Source of the DNA: JAGNRR01 sp964389575
GTDB lineage: Bacteria > Bacteroidota > Bacteroidia > Chitinophagales > Chitinophagaceae
DNA length: 64,000 nucleotides
Assembly: GCA_964389575.1 (NCBI GenBank)
Contig: CAYMFF010000001.1
Location: forward strand, 16,557 to 80,556
Direction of reading: 5' to 3'
Program-made: the position numbers and the translations under genes
Notes under the pieces: generated by a model
Database searches by the model: none
The model's input: only the letters and a program-made list of their open reading frames with translations
Told to the model about the DNA's origin: nothing
Shown here: positions 6,999 to 15,113 of the stretch, piece after piece
Numbering within the stretch: the first letter of the stretch is position 1
Layout: every line of letters starts with the position of its first letter

Positions 6999-7424
6999 CT
7001 AAATAGAATATTTGAGTTCGCAATTTAATACAATATTTTTACTCTGATGTTTTCCTTTTCTTGGGTCCAGACCTTGTATTACAGCTTGGAATTTATACTG
7101 TTTTTCGTAGTTTGATTTTTTTATTACTTCGAACGTTGAAGGGATGGCATAAAAGGTTAAAAAGCCTTTTTTAGAGTCATTGATAGATAAAGTAAAAATT
7201 TTATGCTTTTCATTAAATACAACTTGTCCAGCACCTTCATTGTCATAGGCAATTTCTTGACCGTCAATAGCAAATTTGGCCCAAGAAAATCCAACTAAAT
7301 CTTGGATTCCAGCTTGGAATATGGTTCTGCCACTGGCAGATTTACAAGTAAGGATTGCATCGGCACTTCCTGCAAATGCAACAGAAGAACAAAGGATGAA
7401 AAATAGAAAAAGAAATCTTTTCAT
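6999..7424 (-). CDS. Small secreted protein of unknown function
   Basis: 141 residues with a clear signal peptide (MKRFLFLFFILCSSVAFAGS). The mature part looks beta-rich, with alternating hydrophobic strands such as KHKIFTLSINDSKKGFLTFY. Only two cysteines remain (ILTCKSA and VLNCELK), near each end of the mature chain, so they could form a disulfide in the periplasm. I do not recognise the family. It is the first gene of the three-gene minus-strand operon that ends with the DUF6958-like gene. Confidence 0.7.
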   Translation of the reverse strand: MKRFLFLFFILCSSVAFAGSADAILTCKSASGRTIFQAGIQDLVGFSWAKFAIDGQEIAYDNEGAGQVVFNEKHKIFTLSINDSKKGFLTFYAIPSTFEVIKKSNYEKQYKFQAVIQGLDPRKGKHQSKNIVLNCELKYSI

Positions 7425-7499
7425 TGCTTAAAGATACTGAAGCAATTAAGATTTGCAAATCAATAATCCAATTGGCTTATAGTCAAACCACTAATCCAT

Positions 7500-8150
7500 T
7501 TACTCTTTCCACAGAAAAGGATAAAGGATATAACTTAATAATATAATAAGTATGTTCAGTGCAATTAAAACTAAAAACAGTTGCCACCAGCCCTCAGTGA
7601 GCATGGTTTGCAATAACGGTTTGCTCAAATCACTTAATAATATTAGTTGCGGAATTACAATAGGGAAACCAAGAATGGCAATGAGTGCAGCATTCCCATC
7701 TGCTTTTCCAGCTATGGCTGCCAATAATGTAAATAAATTACTCAAGCTTAATCCTCCAATAAGAACGACCAATACGAATTTTGCAAAATGCAAGGTTGGA
7801 TTTCCCAGAAATAATATAAAAAGTAACAGCGCAATGCTGCTCATTATTAGCATCAAAACACCATTGTAAATCAATTTTGAGATGATTACTTTTCTTGGAT
7901 CTAAGATGGTATAATAATAAAGTTGTCGCGCTCGAGATTCTTGCAAAAAACTTTTGGCCACTGCATTTACTGAGACGAATAGAAGTATTACCCAAAACAA
8001 TACATTCCAGGTTTCAGATTCTGGCTGGTTCAACAATAGATTAATTAAAAAAACGGCTGATGCCAGGTAGAGCAAAATCCCATAAAAAGAATATTTCTTT
8101 CGCCATTCTAGCAAAACATCTTTGTGTATCAATTTCAGTATTTGACGCAA
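7500..8150 (-). CDS. ccmB: Heme exporter subunit CcmB-like permease
   Basis: A 216-residue membrane protein with six predicted helices matching CcmB, the permease partner of CcmA in cytochrome c maturation. Conserved features are the N-terminal LIHKDVLLEWRKKYS and the SFLQESRARQLYYYTILDP segment. The start is a TTG at 8150; no in-frame ATG gives a better N-terminus. Bacteroidota often carry ccmB apart from the rest of the ccm genes. Here ccmA and ccmC are not adjacent. The gene is divergent from accC, with overlapping promoter-like boxes between them. Confidence 0.85.
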   Translation of the reverse strand: MRQILKLIHKDVLLEWRKKYSFYGILLYLASAVFLINLLLNQPESETWNVLFWVILLFVSVNAVAKSFLQESRARQLYYYTILDPRKVIISKLIYNGVLMLIMSSIALLLFILFLGNPTLHFAKFVLVVLIGGLSLSNLFTLLAAIAGKADGNAALIAILGFPIVIPQLILLSDLSKPLLQTMLTEGWWQLFLVLIALNILIILLSYILYPFLWKE

Positions 8151-8156
8151 GTCCGT

Positions 8157-8176
8157 TACTTTTGATTGCGAATTTA
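8157..8176. promoter_or_regulatory. Divergent -7 boxes between ccmB and accC
   Basis: TACTTTTG (8157-8164, plus) is a perfect -7 box 25 nt before the accC ATG. On the minus strand, TAAATTCG (8176-8169) lies 18 nt before the ccmB TTG. The two boxes are separated by only four bases, so polymerases could not occupy both at once. Confidence 0.45.
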
Positions 8177-8189
8177 CGAAATCAAAAGA

Positions 8190-9662
8190 ATGCAGAAGAT
8201 ATTAATTGCAAATAGAGGAGAAATAGCGCTAAGAGTCATTAGAACATGCCAAAAGATGAATATCAAAACAGTGGCTGTTTACAGTGAAGTAGACGCAAAT
8301 ATGCCTTTTGTAACACAGGCAGATGAGGCATATTGTATAGGTCCTGGACCTAGTAATCAATCTTATTTATTAGCCGATAAGATTATTGCAGTAGCTAAAA
8401 ATTGTGGAGCGGAAGGAATACATCCTGGTTATGGCTTTTTAAGTGAAAACGCAGATTTTAGTGAAGCTGTGGACAAAGCAGGACTTATTTTTATAGGCCC
8501 AAGTGCTCATTCTATCAGTACCATGGGTAGTAAAATTGCGGCTAAACAAGCGGCTGCAAAATTTGATGTTCCAATGGTTCCAGGTACTGATAAGCCTTTA
8601 GCAAATTTGGCAGAAGCCAAAGAAGTGGCCGACAAAACGGGTTATCCATTATTAGTAAAGGCAAGTGCAGGAGGAGGCGGAAAAGGAATGCGTATTGTAG
8701 AAAAAGCGGAAGATTTAGAGGCTCAATTGAATTCTGCTAAAAATGAAGCCTTGAATTCGTTTGGAGATGACGCTGTTTTTATAGAAAAGTATGTGGGTTC
8801 GCCGAAGCATATCGAAATCCAAGTCTTAGGAGATAATCATGGTAATTACATTCATCTTTTCGAAAGGGAATGTAGTGTGCAACGCAGACATCAGAAATTA
8901 ATAGAAGAAGCGCCAAGCTCATGCCTGACAGAAGATATTAGAATGGCTATGGGAGAAACGGCAGTTAATGTAGCGCGTTCATGTGATTATAGTGGTGCGG
9001 GAACAGTAGAGTTTTTAGTTGATGAAGAGCTCAATTATTACTTCTTAGAAATGAACACTCGTTTGCAAGTAGAGCATTGTGTTACAGAAGAGATTACCGG
9101 GGTAGATCTTGTGGAGCAACAAATTTTGGTTGCCCGAGGCGAAAAATTAAGTTTGAAGCAAGACGACCTTACCATTAATGGTCACGCTATTGAATTGCGT
9201 TTGACATCTGAAGATCCCTTAGAAGATTTTACGCCAGCTGTAGGTAAATTAAAAACATATATTCGGCCCGAAGGCGAAGGTATTAGAATTGATGATGGTT
9301 TTGAAGAAGGAATGGAAATACCCATTTATTATGATTCTATGATTGGTAAGCTTATTGTCTGGGCAGAAGACCGACCGGCTGCGATAAAACGCATGATGTA
9401 TGCTATTGAAAATTTCAAAATATCAGGAATTCCAACTACTTTATCTTTTGGTCATTGGGCGGTGCAGCAAGAAGCTTTTGCCAAAGGGCAGTATAATACT
9501 CATTTTATACCCACTTATTTTGACCCTGAAAAGATGAATGCAACAACAGATGCTGAACAGGCCTTGGCTGCAATGGCCGCTACCTTCGCTTTCAAAGAAA
9601 ATGAAAAGTTGCCCAAAGCGCTTAATTTATCCAGTACAAACTGGGGAAACCGAAATAAATAG
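8190..9662 (+). CDS. accC: Acetyl-CoA carboxylase biotin carboxylase subunit
   Basis: A 490-residue biotin carboxylase. It uses ATP and bicarbonate to carboxylate the biotin on BCCP in the first step of fatty acid synthesis. I start at ATG 8190 (MQKILIANRGEIALRVIRT), the invariant N-terminus; an upstream TTG would add eight unlikely residues. Visible motifs are the ATP-grasp glycine loop KASAGGGGKGMR, the ERECSVQRRHQK block and FLEMNTRLQVEH with catalytic Glu, Asn and Arg. The family usually has about 450 residues, so the extra tail after FDPEKM (about 35 residues) is an extension. No accB is adjacent, so it could also serve another acyl-CoA carboxylase. Confidence 0.93.
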   Translation: MQKILIANRGEIALRVIRTCQKMNIKTVAVYSEVDANMPFVTQADEAYCIGPGPSNQSYLLADKIIAVAKNCGAEGIHPGYGFLSENADFSEAVDKAGLIFIGPSAHSISTMGSKIAAKQAAAKFDVPMVPGTDKPLANLAEAKEVADKTGYPLLVKASAGGGGKGMRIVEKAEDLEAQLNSAKNEALNSFGDDAVFIEKYVGSPKHIEIQVLGDNHGNYIHLFERECSVQRRHQKLIEEAPSSCLTEDIRMAMGETAVNVARSCDYSGAGTVEFLVDEELNYYFLEMNTRLQVEHCVTEEITGVDLVEQQILVARGEKLSLKQDDLTINGHAIELRLTSEDPLEDFTPAVGKLKTYIRPEGEGIRIDDGFEEGMEIPIYYDSMIGKLIVWAEDRPAAIKRMMYAIENFKISGIPTTLSFGHWAVQQEAFAKGQYNTHFIPTYFDPEKMNATTDAEQALAAMAATFAFKENEKLPKALNLSSTNWGNRNK

Positions 9663-9731
9663 GCTTAGTTTTTAGCGAGATACGCTCAATAAATGAAAAA
9701 ATTCATTTACTTTAGTGTAATAAATCTTTTT

Positions 9732-10184
9732 ATGAAAAAGAATATAATTTTAGTTGCACTAGTTACTTTTTTGGTGGTCGGTTTTGTATCATGTAAAAAA
9801 TATGAACAAGGACCTGGTTTGAGCTTTCGCTCCAAAACAAAGCGTCTGGCTAACTCCTGGAGAATCCAGAGTGTAACAGTAAATGGTGTAGAACGTGCTG
9901 CCGAACCTTTATATGCTAAACAGAAGCATTATATCTATGAAAGCGGATCTTACATAATCAATGTCATTGATCCGATTACGCTACAAGCTGAAGATATTCA
10001 AGGAACTTGGCAACTGTATGACGAAAACAGAAAGCTGGCAGTAAACCGTGTCAATTATAATGGCGTTGCGGATAGCTTAGAAGATTACCAGATTTTAAAA
10101 CTGAAAGAGAAATCACTTTGGTTGAGAAAGCTGGATAATACCATCGAATATCATTTCGTTCCTTTCGATGAGCCTGGACAATAA
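9732..10184 (+). CDS. Small lipoprotein of unknown function
   Basis: 150 residues from the ATG at 9732. An in-frame ATG 39 nt earlier would bury the signal peptide. The N-terminus is a lipoprotein signal (VTFLVVGFVSC) with cysteine 21 as the acylation site. The mature region has the lipocalin-like feel of many Bacteroidota lipoproteins (NSWRIQSVTVNG, then GTWQLYDENRKLAV), with a Trp-rich strand pattern. I cannot assign a function. It follows accC and precedes the GtrA gene by 20 nt. Confidence 0.72.
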   Translation: MKKNIILVALVTFLVVGFVSCKKYEQGPGLSFRSKTKRLANSWRIQSVTVNGVERAAEPLYAKQKHYIYESGSYIINVIDPITLQAEDIQGTWQLYDENRKLAVNRVNYNGVADSLEDYQILKLKEKSLWLRKLDNTIEYHFVPFDEPGQ

Positions 10185-10204
10185 ATTAGATACCTAAAAA
10201 GACA

Positions 10205-10702
10205 ATGGCCGTACGCAAAGCGATTAATTCTTTTATAGAGTTTTTTTACTTTCCCTTTTTGCGATTTATACCCTTAAAGACATTTAAGTATGCCGCATGT
10301 GGAGGTACCACCGTGGTGATAGATTTCATGGTGTATTGGTTTTGTTATCACTTTATATTTTTGGCAAGTCCAGTTGATTTAGATTTTCATGTTTTTGAAC
10401 CACACACACTGGCTCAAACCTGTGCTTTCTTGGTTAGTTTTCCCTTAGGTTTTGTGTTGAATAAGTTTGTCGTTTTCACCGAATCGGATTTACGAGGTCG
10501 TGTTCAGTTATTTCGCTATGGTCTAACGGTGATTGGTAGTTTTGCTTTAAGTATATTATTCTTAAAGCTTTTTTGCGAAGTCTTCGAGTGGAATGCCACC
10601 TTCTCAAAAATATTAGCAACTGCGATGGTTGTGATTTACAGCTATTTTAGTCAGCAGTACTTTTCTTTTAGAGTAAAAGGCGAAACTAGGGTGAAATCAT
10701 AA
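10205..10702 (+). CDS. GtrA family membrane protein
   Basis: A 165-residue protein with four hydrophobic helices, matching the GtrA/DPMS family. The family's N-terminal FKYAACGGTTVVIDFMVYW and the FPLGFVLNKFVVF block are present. GtrA-type proteins are thought to move polyprenyl-linked sugars across the inner membrane for polysaccharide or teichoic-type modification. The partner glycosyltransferase is not adjacent. Length is slightly above average. Confidence 0.85.
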   Translation: MAVRKAINSFIEFFYFPFLRFIPLKTFKYAACGGTTVVIDFMVYWFCYHFIFLASPVDLDFHVFEPHTLAQTCAFLVSFPLGFVLNKFVVFTESDLRGRVQLFRYGLTVIGSFALSILFLKLFCEVFEWNATFSKILATAMVVIYSYFSQQYFSFRVKGETRVKS

Positions 10703-10796
10703 CCGGACTTTTTTTTAAACTTACTACTATCCTTCGCAACGGAAATGCTTTCTCCAGCATATTAGGTAGAAGAATATGTTTTTTAATCGATAGATT

Positions 10797-11930
10797 TTAT
10801 TGTGGGACCGATTGTAACACACTTTCATAAAGTGCTTCATACTGCGGTACTATATTTTCTATAGCAAAAGTGTTGGCCTGTTCTAACGCATTGGATTTAA
10901 ACTTTTCTAATTTTTCTTCATGTAATAATAAGTCTAATGAAAATTTAGCCATAGCATCTACATCACCAACATCTGCAAGAAAGCCAGTTTTACCATGAAT
11001 ATTAATCTCAGGAATACCGCCGGCATTCGAAGAAATTACAGGTACTCGGCAAGCCATGGCTTCCAAGGCGGCTAATCCAAAACTCTCATACGCACTAGGC
11101 AACATGAACAGATCAGCTATACTTAAAAGTTCTTCCATTTTTTCTTGCTTACCTAAAAAGCTAATATCATCACATGTGCCTAAATCACGACATAGTGTTT
11201 CCATTTTAGGTCTTTCGGGTCCATCGCCAATCATCAACATTTTGACGGGCACTTCTTTTCTAATTTTAGAGAAGGCATGAATCGCGTCTTCTACGCGTTT
11301 CACAGCACGGAAGTTTGATACATGAGCAATGATTTTTTCTCCATTTGGAGCAATGATTTTTTTAAAATGCTCTTTATCAGAATATTGAAAACGCTTAATA
11401 TCTACGAAGTTATTAATCACCTGAATTTCTTGGGTCATCTCAAAATTTTCTAAGGTTTGTTCTTTTAAATTCTGAGAAACTGCAGTAACTGCATTTGAGC
11501 TATTCATTGAAAACGTTACAACGGGTTCATAAGTTTTATCTTTTCCTACAAGGGTTATATCGGTTCCGTGCAATGTGGTAATGAACGGTACAGTAAGTCC
11601 TTTGGTTTTTACGATTTGCTGTGCCATAAAAGCAGCAGACGCATGCGGTATAGCATAGTGTACGTGCAATAAGTCCAATTTTTGATTTACGATAATATCT
11701 ACCATAGTACTGGCTAAAGCGATTTCGTATGGCGGGAAATCAAAAAGGGGATAGGTGGGCACAGAAACTTGATGATAAAAAATATTGGGATGAAAAGAAT
11801 CTAATCGCACCGGTTGTTGGTAGGTAATAAAATGTACACAGTGTCCTTTATCTGCAAGGGCTTTACCTAATTCTGTTGCCAAAACACCACTTCCACCAAA
11901 TGTCGGATAACATACTATGCCTATTTTCAT
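10797..11930 (-). CDS. bshA: N-acetyl-alpha-D-glucosaminyl L-malate synthase BshA
   Basis: A 377-residue GT4-type glycosyltransferase catalysing the first step of bacillithiol synthesis, joining GlcNAc from UDP-GlcNAc to L-malate. The start MKIGIVCYPTFGGSGVLATE is characteristic of BshA, as is HVHYAIPHASAAFMA. The C-terminal GT-B nucleotide-binding region includes PSAYESFGLAALEAMAC with the EX7E motif. I start at ATG 11930, six nt after a perfect -7 box. It is the last member of the DUF3822-rsmD-coaD-methyltransferase run, but its own promoter suggests separate expression. BshB and BshC are not in the window. Confidence 0.95.
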   Translation of the reverse strand: MKIGIVCYPTFGGSGVLATELGKALADKGHCVHFITYQQPVRLDSFHPNIFYHQVSVPTYPLFDFPPYEIALASTMVDIIVNQKLDLLHVHYAIPHASAAFMAQQIVKTKGLTVPFITTLHGTDITLVGKDKTYEPVVTFSMNSSNAVTAVSQNLKEQTLENFEMTQEIQVINNFVDIKRFQYSDKEHFKKIIAPNGEKIIAHVSNFRAVKRVEDAIHAFSKIRKEVPVKMLMIGDGPERPKMETLCRDLGTCDDISFLGKQEKMEELLSIADLFMLPSAYESFGLAALEAMACRVPVISSNAGGIPEINIHGKTGFLADVGDVDAMAKFSLDLLLHEEKLEKFKSNALEQANTFAIENIVPQYEALYESVLQSVPQ

Positions 11931-11936
11931 TGCGAG

Positions 11937-11944
11937 CAAATTTA
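11937..11944 (-). promoter_or_regulatory. -7 promoter box for bshA
   Basis: Minus-strand TAAATTTG ends six nt before the bshA ATG, followed by a GC-containing spacer. Transcription would begin at about the start codon. Confidence 0.55.
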
Positions 11945-11979
11945 AGACTAATTTGACGGTAGTTAATTAAATAACTTTC

Positions 11980-13164
11980 CTATAAATCTAATTGGAGCTC
12001 TAAATAATGCTCATTAATCCCAAAATACTTTTTTAGATCATTGATCTCTTCTCTTAGCTCTGAAGTATTCTTGCTAGGGTTTGTTCGTTTTTCGGCCACA
12101 ATTAAAATATTCTTGGGAGTATGCTCAGTAGCAATAAAATCAAAAACTTTTGTTTTGTAACCTGCGCATTCTAAATATAAAGCCCGAAGGGTGTCTGTGA
12201 GCATTTCGGCTTGACGTTCCATGAAGATACCATGTTTAGTCACTGCTTTTATTTCTTTGGTCGCTTGACCCTTTTTCATTTCGCGTCGGATTTGCTTATG
12301 ACAACAAGGCGCTACCACAATGAGTTGTGCATTGGCTTTTATACCTTGAGCTATTGCATCATCAGTGGCTGTGTCGCAGGCGTGTAATGCAATCAATGCA
12401 TCTAGTTTTTTAGGTGTTTCAAAGTTCTCTATTGATCCTTCTACAAAAGATAGCGTTTCGAACTTAGAATTTTTGGCAATTGAATTACATAGATTTACCA
12501 AGTCGGCCCTGTATTCCACGCCTGTTAAATGAGCCTTTAGCTGTAGGTTGTTTTTCAAATAATCATAAAGTGCAAAGGTTAAATATCCTTTGCCAGAGCC
12601 CATGTCTACTAGGTGAAGTGTTTCATTCATTGATAAGTTCTTTAATAAAGTACTCAGTATTTCAATGTAATGATTTATCTGTTTGAATTTATCTTGACCA
12701 TGTGGTCGGATTGCTCCGCTGGCATCAGTTATTTTTAAATCTTGTAAATAGCTTTTGCCCTTTGCGCTTACAATTCTTTTTTTGTTTTTATCATGATTTT
12801 TGGTTGGCGTCTTAGAAATACTTGCACGACTTTCTATTAGCTTCCAGTCAGCTTTTTTAGAACATTTTAATTGATAGTCCTTTTCAATTGTAAATAAATT
12901 TGCTTGACGAAAATTGGTGGGACTAAGTAACTGCTGCAACAGTTCTTTTGCTTCAGGAAGTAGGTAGTTCTTGATTATATCATTGGTTTGATATTGATAA
13001 GTAATCGAAAGATGTTCTTCGTTTTTAATCAGGACTCTTTTGCCGATGAGCTTTTTTAACTCTGTGCCACTGTCTCGGTTGTTTGAAAAATTCAATTTTA
13101 TAAAGGAGTTCGTTTGCCAACTTTTTAGCCAATGGCTTAAGAATATTTCGATTGAGTTGCTCAT
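11980..13164 (-). CDS. Class I SAM-dependent methyltransferase (Methyltransf_32-like)
   Basis: A 394-residue protein. The C-terminal half is a Rossmann methyltransferase with the SAM motif VDMGSGKGYLTFALYDYL, then a VEYRADLVN acidic loop and the conserved IALHACDTATDDAI and VAPCCHKQIRREM segments typical of the Methyltransf_32/METTL25-like group. The N-terminal half is a less conserved substrate domain. Targets of bacterial members are not established. The gene follows coaD by 14 nt in the same direction, so it belongs to the rsmD-coaD operon. Confidence 0.82.
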   Translation of the reverse strand: MSNSIEIFLSHWLKSWQTNSFIKLNFSNNRDSGTELKKLIGKRVLIKNEEHLSITYQYQTNDIIKNYLLPEAKELLQQLLSPTNFRQANLFTIEKDYQLKCSKKADWKLIESRASISKTPTKNHDKNKKRIVSAKGKSYLQDLKITDASGAIRPHGQDKFKQINHYIEILSTLLKNLSMNETLHLVDMGSGKGYLTFALYDYLKNNLQLKAHLTGVEYRADLVNLCNSIAKNSKFETLSFVEGSIENFETPKKLDALIALHACDTATDDAIAQGIKANAQLIVVAPCCHKQIRREMKKGQATKEIKAVTKHGIFMERQAEMLTDTLRALYLECAGYKTKVFDFIATEHTPKNILIVAEKRTNPSKNTSELREEINDLKKYFGINEHYLELQLDL

Positions 13165-13178
13165 GAATCCAATAGAAT

Positions 13179-13643
13179 TTACAAACTTGGAAGTACGACG
13201 GCTTCAGGGATAAACGGATTTACGTCACCACCATTTTTATGGACATCGCGCACAAGGGTAGAGGAGAAGGAAGCAAATTTTGAAGAACTCGTCAGGAAAA
13301 TAGTCTCAATATCATCATTGAGCATGGCATTCATATCTGCAATGGAACGTTCATATTCAAAATCAGCCACATAGCGTATGCCTCGAAGAATAAAGGTTGC
13401 CTGATGCTTTTTACAAAAATCAATGGTCAAGCCTGTATAGCTTTCAGCCGTAACGTGCTCATCATTTTCAAAAACGGTGTTGATCCATTCTAATCGTTGA
13501 TCTAACGAGAACATAGGTTTTTTACTAGAATTCAAACCGATACCAATGATTATTTTATCGAATAGAGGTCGAGCTCTTAAAATAATATCTTGATGTCCCA
13601 GTGTAATTGGGTCAAAGGTGCCGGGAAATACGCAAATTTTCAC
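13179..13643 (-). CDS. coaD: Phosphopantetheine adenylyltransferase
   Basis: 154 residues, the normal length for CoaD, which adenylates 4'-phosphopantetheine in the penultimate step of CoA synthesis. The nucleotidyltransferase motif is GTFDPITLGHQDII, with the T/HxGH signature. A second conserved region is ILRGIRYVADFEYE, and FSSTLVRDVHKNGGDV lies near the C-terminus. The start is a GTG at 13643. It lies 16 nt after rsmD. A minus-strand TACTTTTA just upstream may add a weak internal promoter. Confidence 0.95.
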   Translation of the reverse strand: MKICVFPGTFDPITLGHQDIILRARPLFDKIIIGIGLNSSKKPMFSLDQRLEWINTVFENDEHVTAESYTGLTIDFCKKHQATFILRGIRYVADFEYERSIADMNAMLNDDIETIFLTSSSKFASFSSTLVRDVHKNGGDVNPFIPEAVVLPSL

Positions 13644-13659
13644 AGGCTAAAAGTACGAA

Positions 13660-14202
13660 TTAATCTTTGTTCTCGAAAAAGCTAAAAAGGGTAGTCCCGT
13701 AATTTTTTACTTTAAAAAAATTAGGATGTTTTTCATAGTTGTTTCGGGGGGTGTGTTCCAATATAAAAATGCCTTCTCTGGCTAATAGTTTTTTTTCAAA
13801 AACAAGATTTGGGATATCGTCTATGGTTGCCAATGCATAAGGCGGTCCAGCAAAAATGAAGTCATAAGATTCGGTGCAATTTTTCATAAATCGAAACACA
13901 TCTTGCATGAGGACCTTGGCATTTTTGATAGGTAATTTTTCGATATTAGATTTAATAAAGGAAGCCATTTTTCGGTCTTTCTCTATTAGGGTTAAGTTAC
14001 TTGCACCTCGTGAATATAATTCGTACGAAATACAACCTGTGCCTCCGAACAAATCGAGTGTACTCATATTTTCAAAGTCAATGAGGTGTTGTAATGTATT
14101 GAAAAGGCCTTCTTTTGCAATGTCTGTAGTTGGACGGGTATGAGGCATTTTACTTGGAGGAGAGATGCGTCTGCCACCCAATTGGCCGCTAATTATGCGC
14201 AT
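13660..14202 (-). CDS. rsmD: 16S rRNA (guanine-N2)-methyltransferase RsmD, catalytic motif variant
   Basis: A 180-residue RsmD-family methyltransferase, which in E. coli methylates G966 of 16S rRNA. The N-terminal RIISGQLGGRRI, the HTRPTTDIAKEGLFNTL block and the SAM loop DLFGGTGCISYEL are all present, so the identity is secure. The catalytic (D/N)PP(Y/F) motif reads GPPY (residues 119-122): the codon is GGA where Asp or Asn is expected. The acidic or amide side chain normally contacts the target amino group, so activity may be reduced or changed. The gene overlaps DUF3822 by ten bases and precedes coaD, the usual Bacteroidota order. Confidence 0.9.
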   Translation of the reverse strand: MRIISGQLGGRRISPPSKMPHTRPTTDIAKEGLFNTLQHLIDFENMSTLDLFGGTGCISYELYSRGASNLTLIEKDRKMASFIKSNIEKLPIKNAKVLMQDVFRFMKNCTESYDFIFAGPPYALATIDDIPNLVFEKKLLAREGIFILEHTPRNNYEKHPNFFKVKNYGTTLFSFFENKD

Positions 14203-15032
14203 AGAACTAAAGCAAAAAGATTAAAGAAATGGTGGGTAGGATGACTGAAAACAGCATCGTCGTATTGTAAGGTTGGCAAACGATTGACAAATTTACTTCC
14301 TTCAACATTGACTGTCATGATATTATTAAAATTATCAATTTCACTATGATTGCCCAGAATATTCAGTGACACACTTTTTTTATCCAATGATAATTGCTCA
14401 AGGGTATTTAAATAATGATAAACGGCATCGTCTAATTTTTCAATATCAAAATTTGTATGCAGTAATAATTTTTTATCTTGGAAAACAGTAACGAGGATTT
14501 CGTTTTTGTGTAATCGAACAAAACTCATGTTCTTTTTGTTAGGAGGTACCAACTGCTGATACGCTATTAATAGTGAAGACGGAGCGTGTAATATTGAGAC
14601 GTTTTTTAATTCTCGTTGTAATAATGATTCGGTTCCTTGCTTTAAGGTAAAGACACCATAACCGTTAACAGGGATTATTTTTTGTGAAGCGACATTATCC
14701 AACGGATCCAATTTAAATAATGGCCGTAAGTAATCAGATAGATTTTTTTCTGAGAATAAGGATTCTGGAATCAATGTGAATTTTTTGCTCTCAAGACCAA
14801 TGTAGCAATGACGGGCTTTTTTCAATAATTCGCCTCTGAACAAATCTTGTGCCTCCTGTTGTGTTATATTACCATCATTTTTTTCGAATGTTTTTATCGC
14901 TTCTATTTTATTGTGTTCAGTATCTGTAATCGCCAATTGTAGATAATCTTTCCCTAACCAAATGAAAGCATCATAAGCGTCAGAATTTTTTAATAAAAAA
15001 CGATTTGTATTTATTGATGTAATATTCTCCAA
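14193..15032 (-). CDS. DUF3822 family protein
   Basis: A 279-residue protein of a Bacteroidota-restricted family found next to rsmD and coaD. It starts at a TTG (15032). Two segments (YDAFIWLGKDYLQLAITD and KNEILVTVFQDKKLLLHT) look like the first strands of two actin-like (ASKHA) subdomains, which is how I read the family; no ATP-binding motif is obvious. The function is not known. The coding region overlaps rsmD by ten bases, implying coupled translation and perhaps a shared role with rRNA methylation or CoA synthesis, although this is only association. Confidence 0.78.
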   Translation of the reverse strand: MENITSINTNRFLLKNSDAYDAFIWLGKDYLQLAITDTEHNKIEAIKTFEKNDGNITQQEAQDLFRGELLKKARHCYIGLESKKFTLIPESLFSEKNLSDYLRPLFKLDPLDNVASQKIIPVNGYGVFTLKQGTESLLQRELKNVSILHAPSSLLIAYQQLVPPNKKNMSFVRLHKNEILVTVFQDKKLLLHTNFDIEKLDDAVYHYLNTLEQLSLDKKSVSLNILGNHSEIDNFNNIMTVNVEGSKFVNRLPTLQYDDAVFSHPTHHFFNLFALVLCA

Positions 15033-15113
15033 AACGAGGGTAGTATTTCAATACAATAATAATTTATTTAGTTCAATTATTAGATTTAGTATTGTATTCC
15101 TTTTTAACTAACT

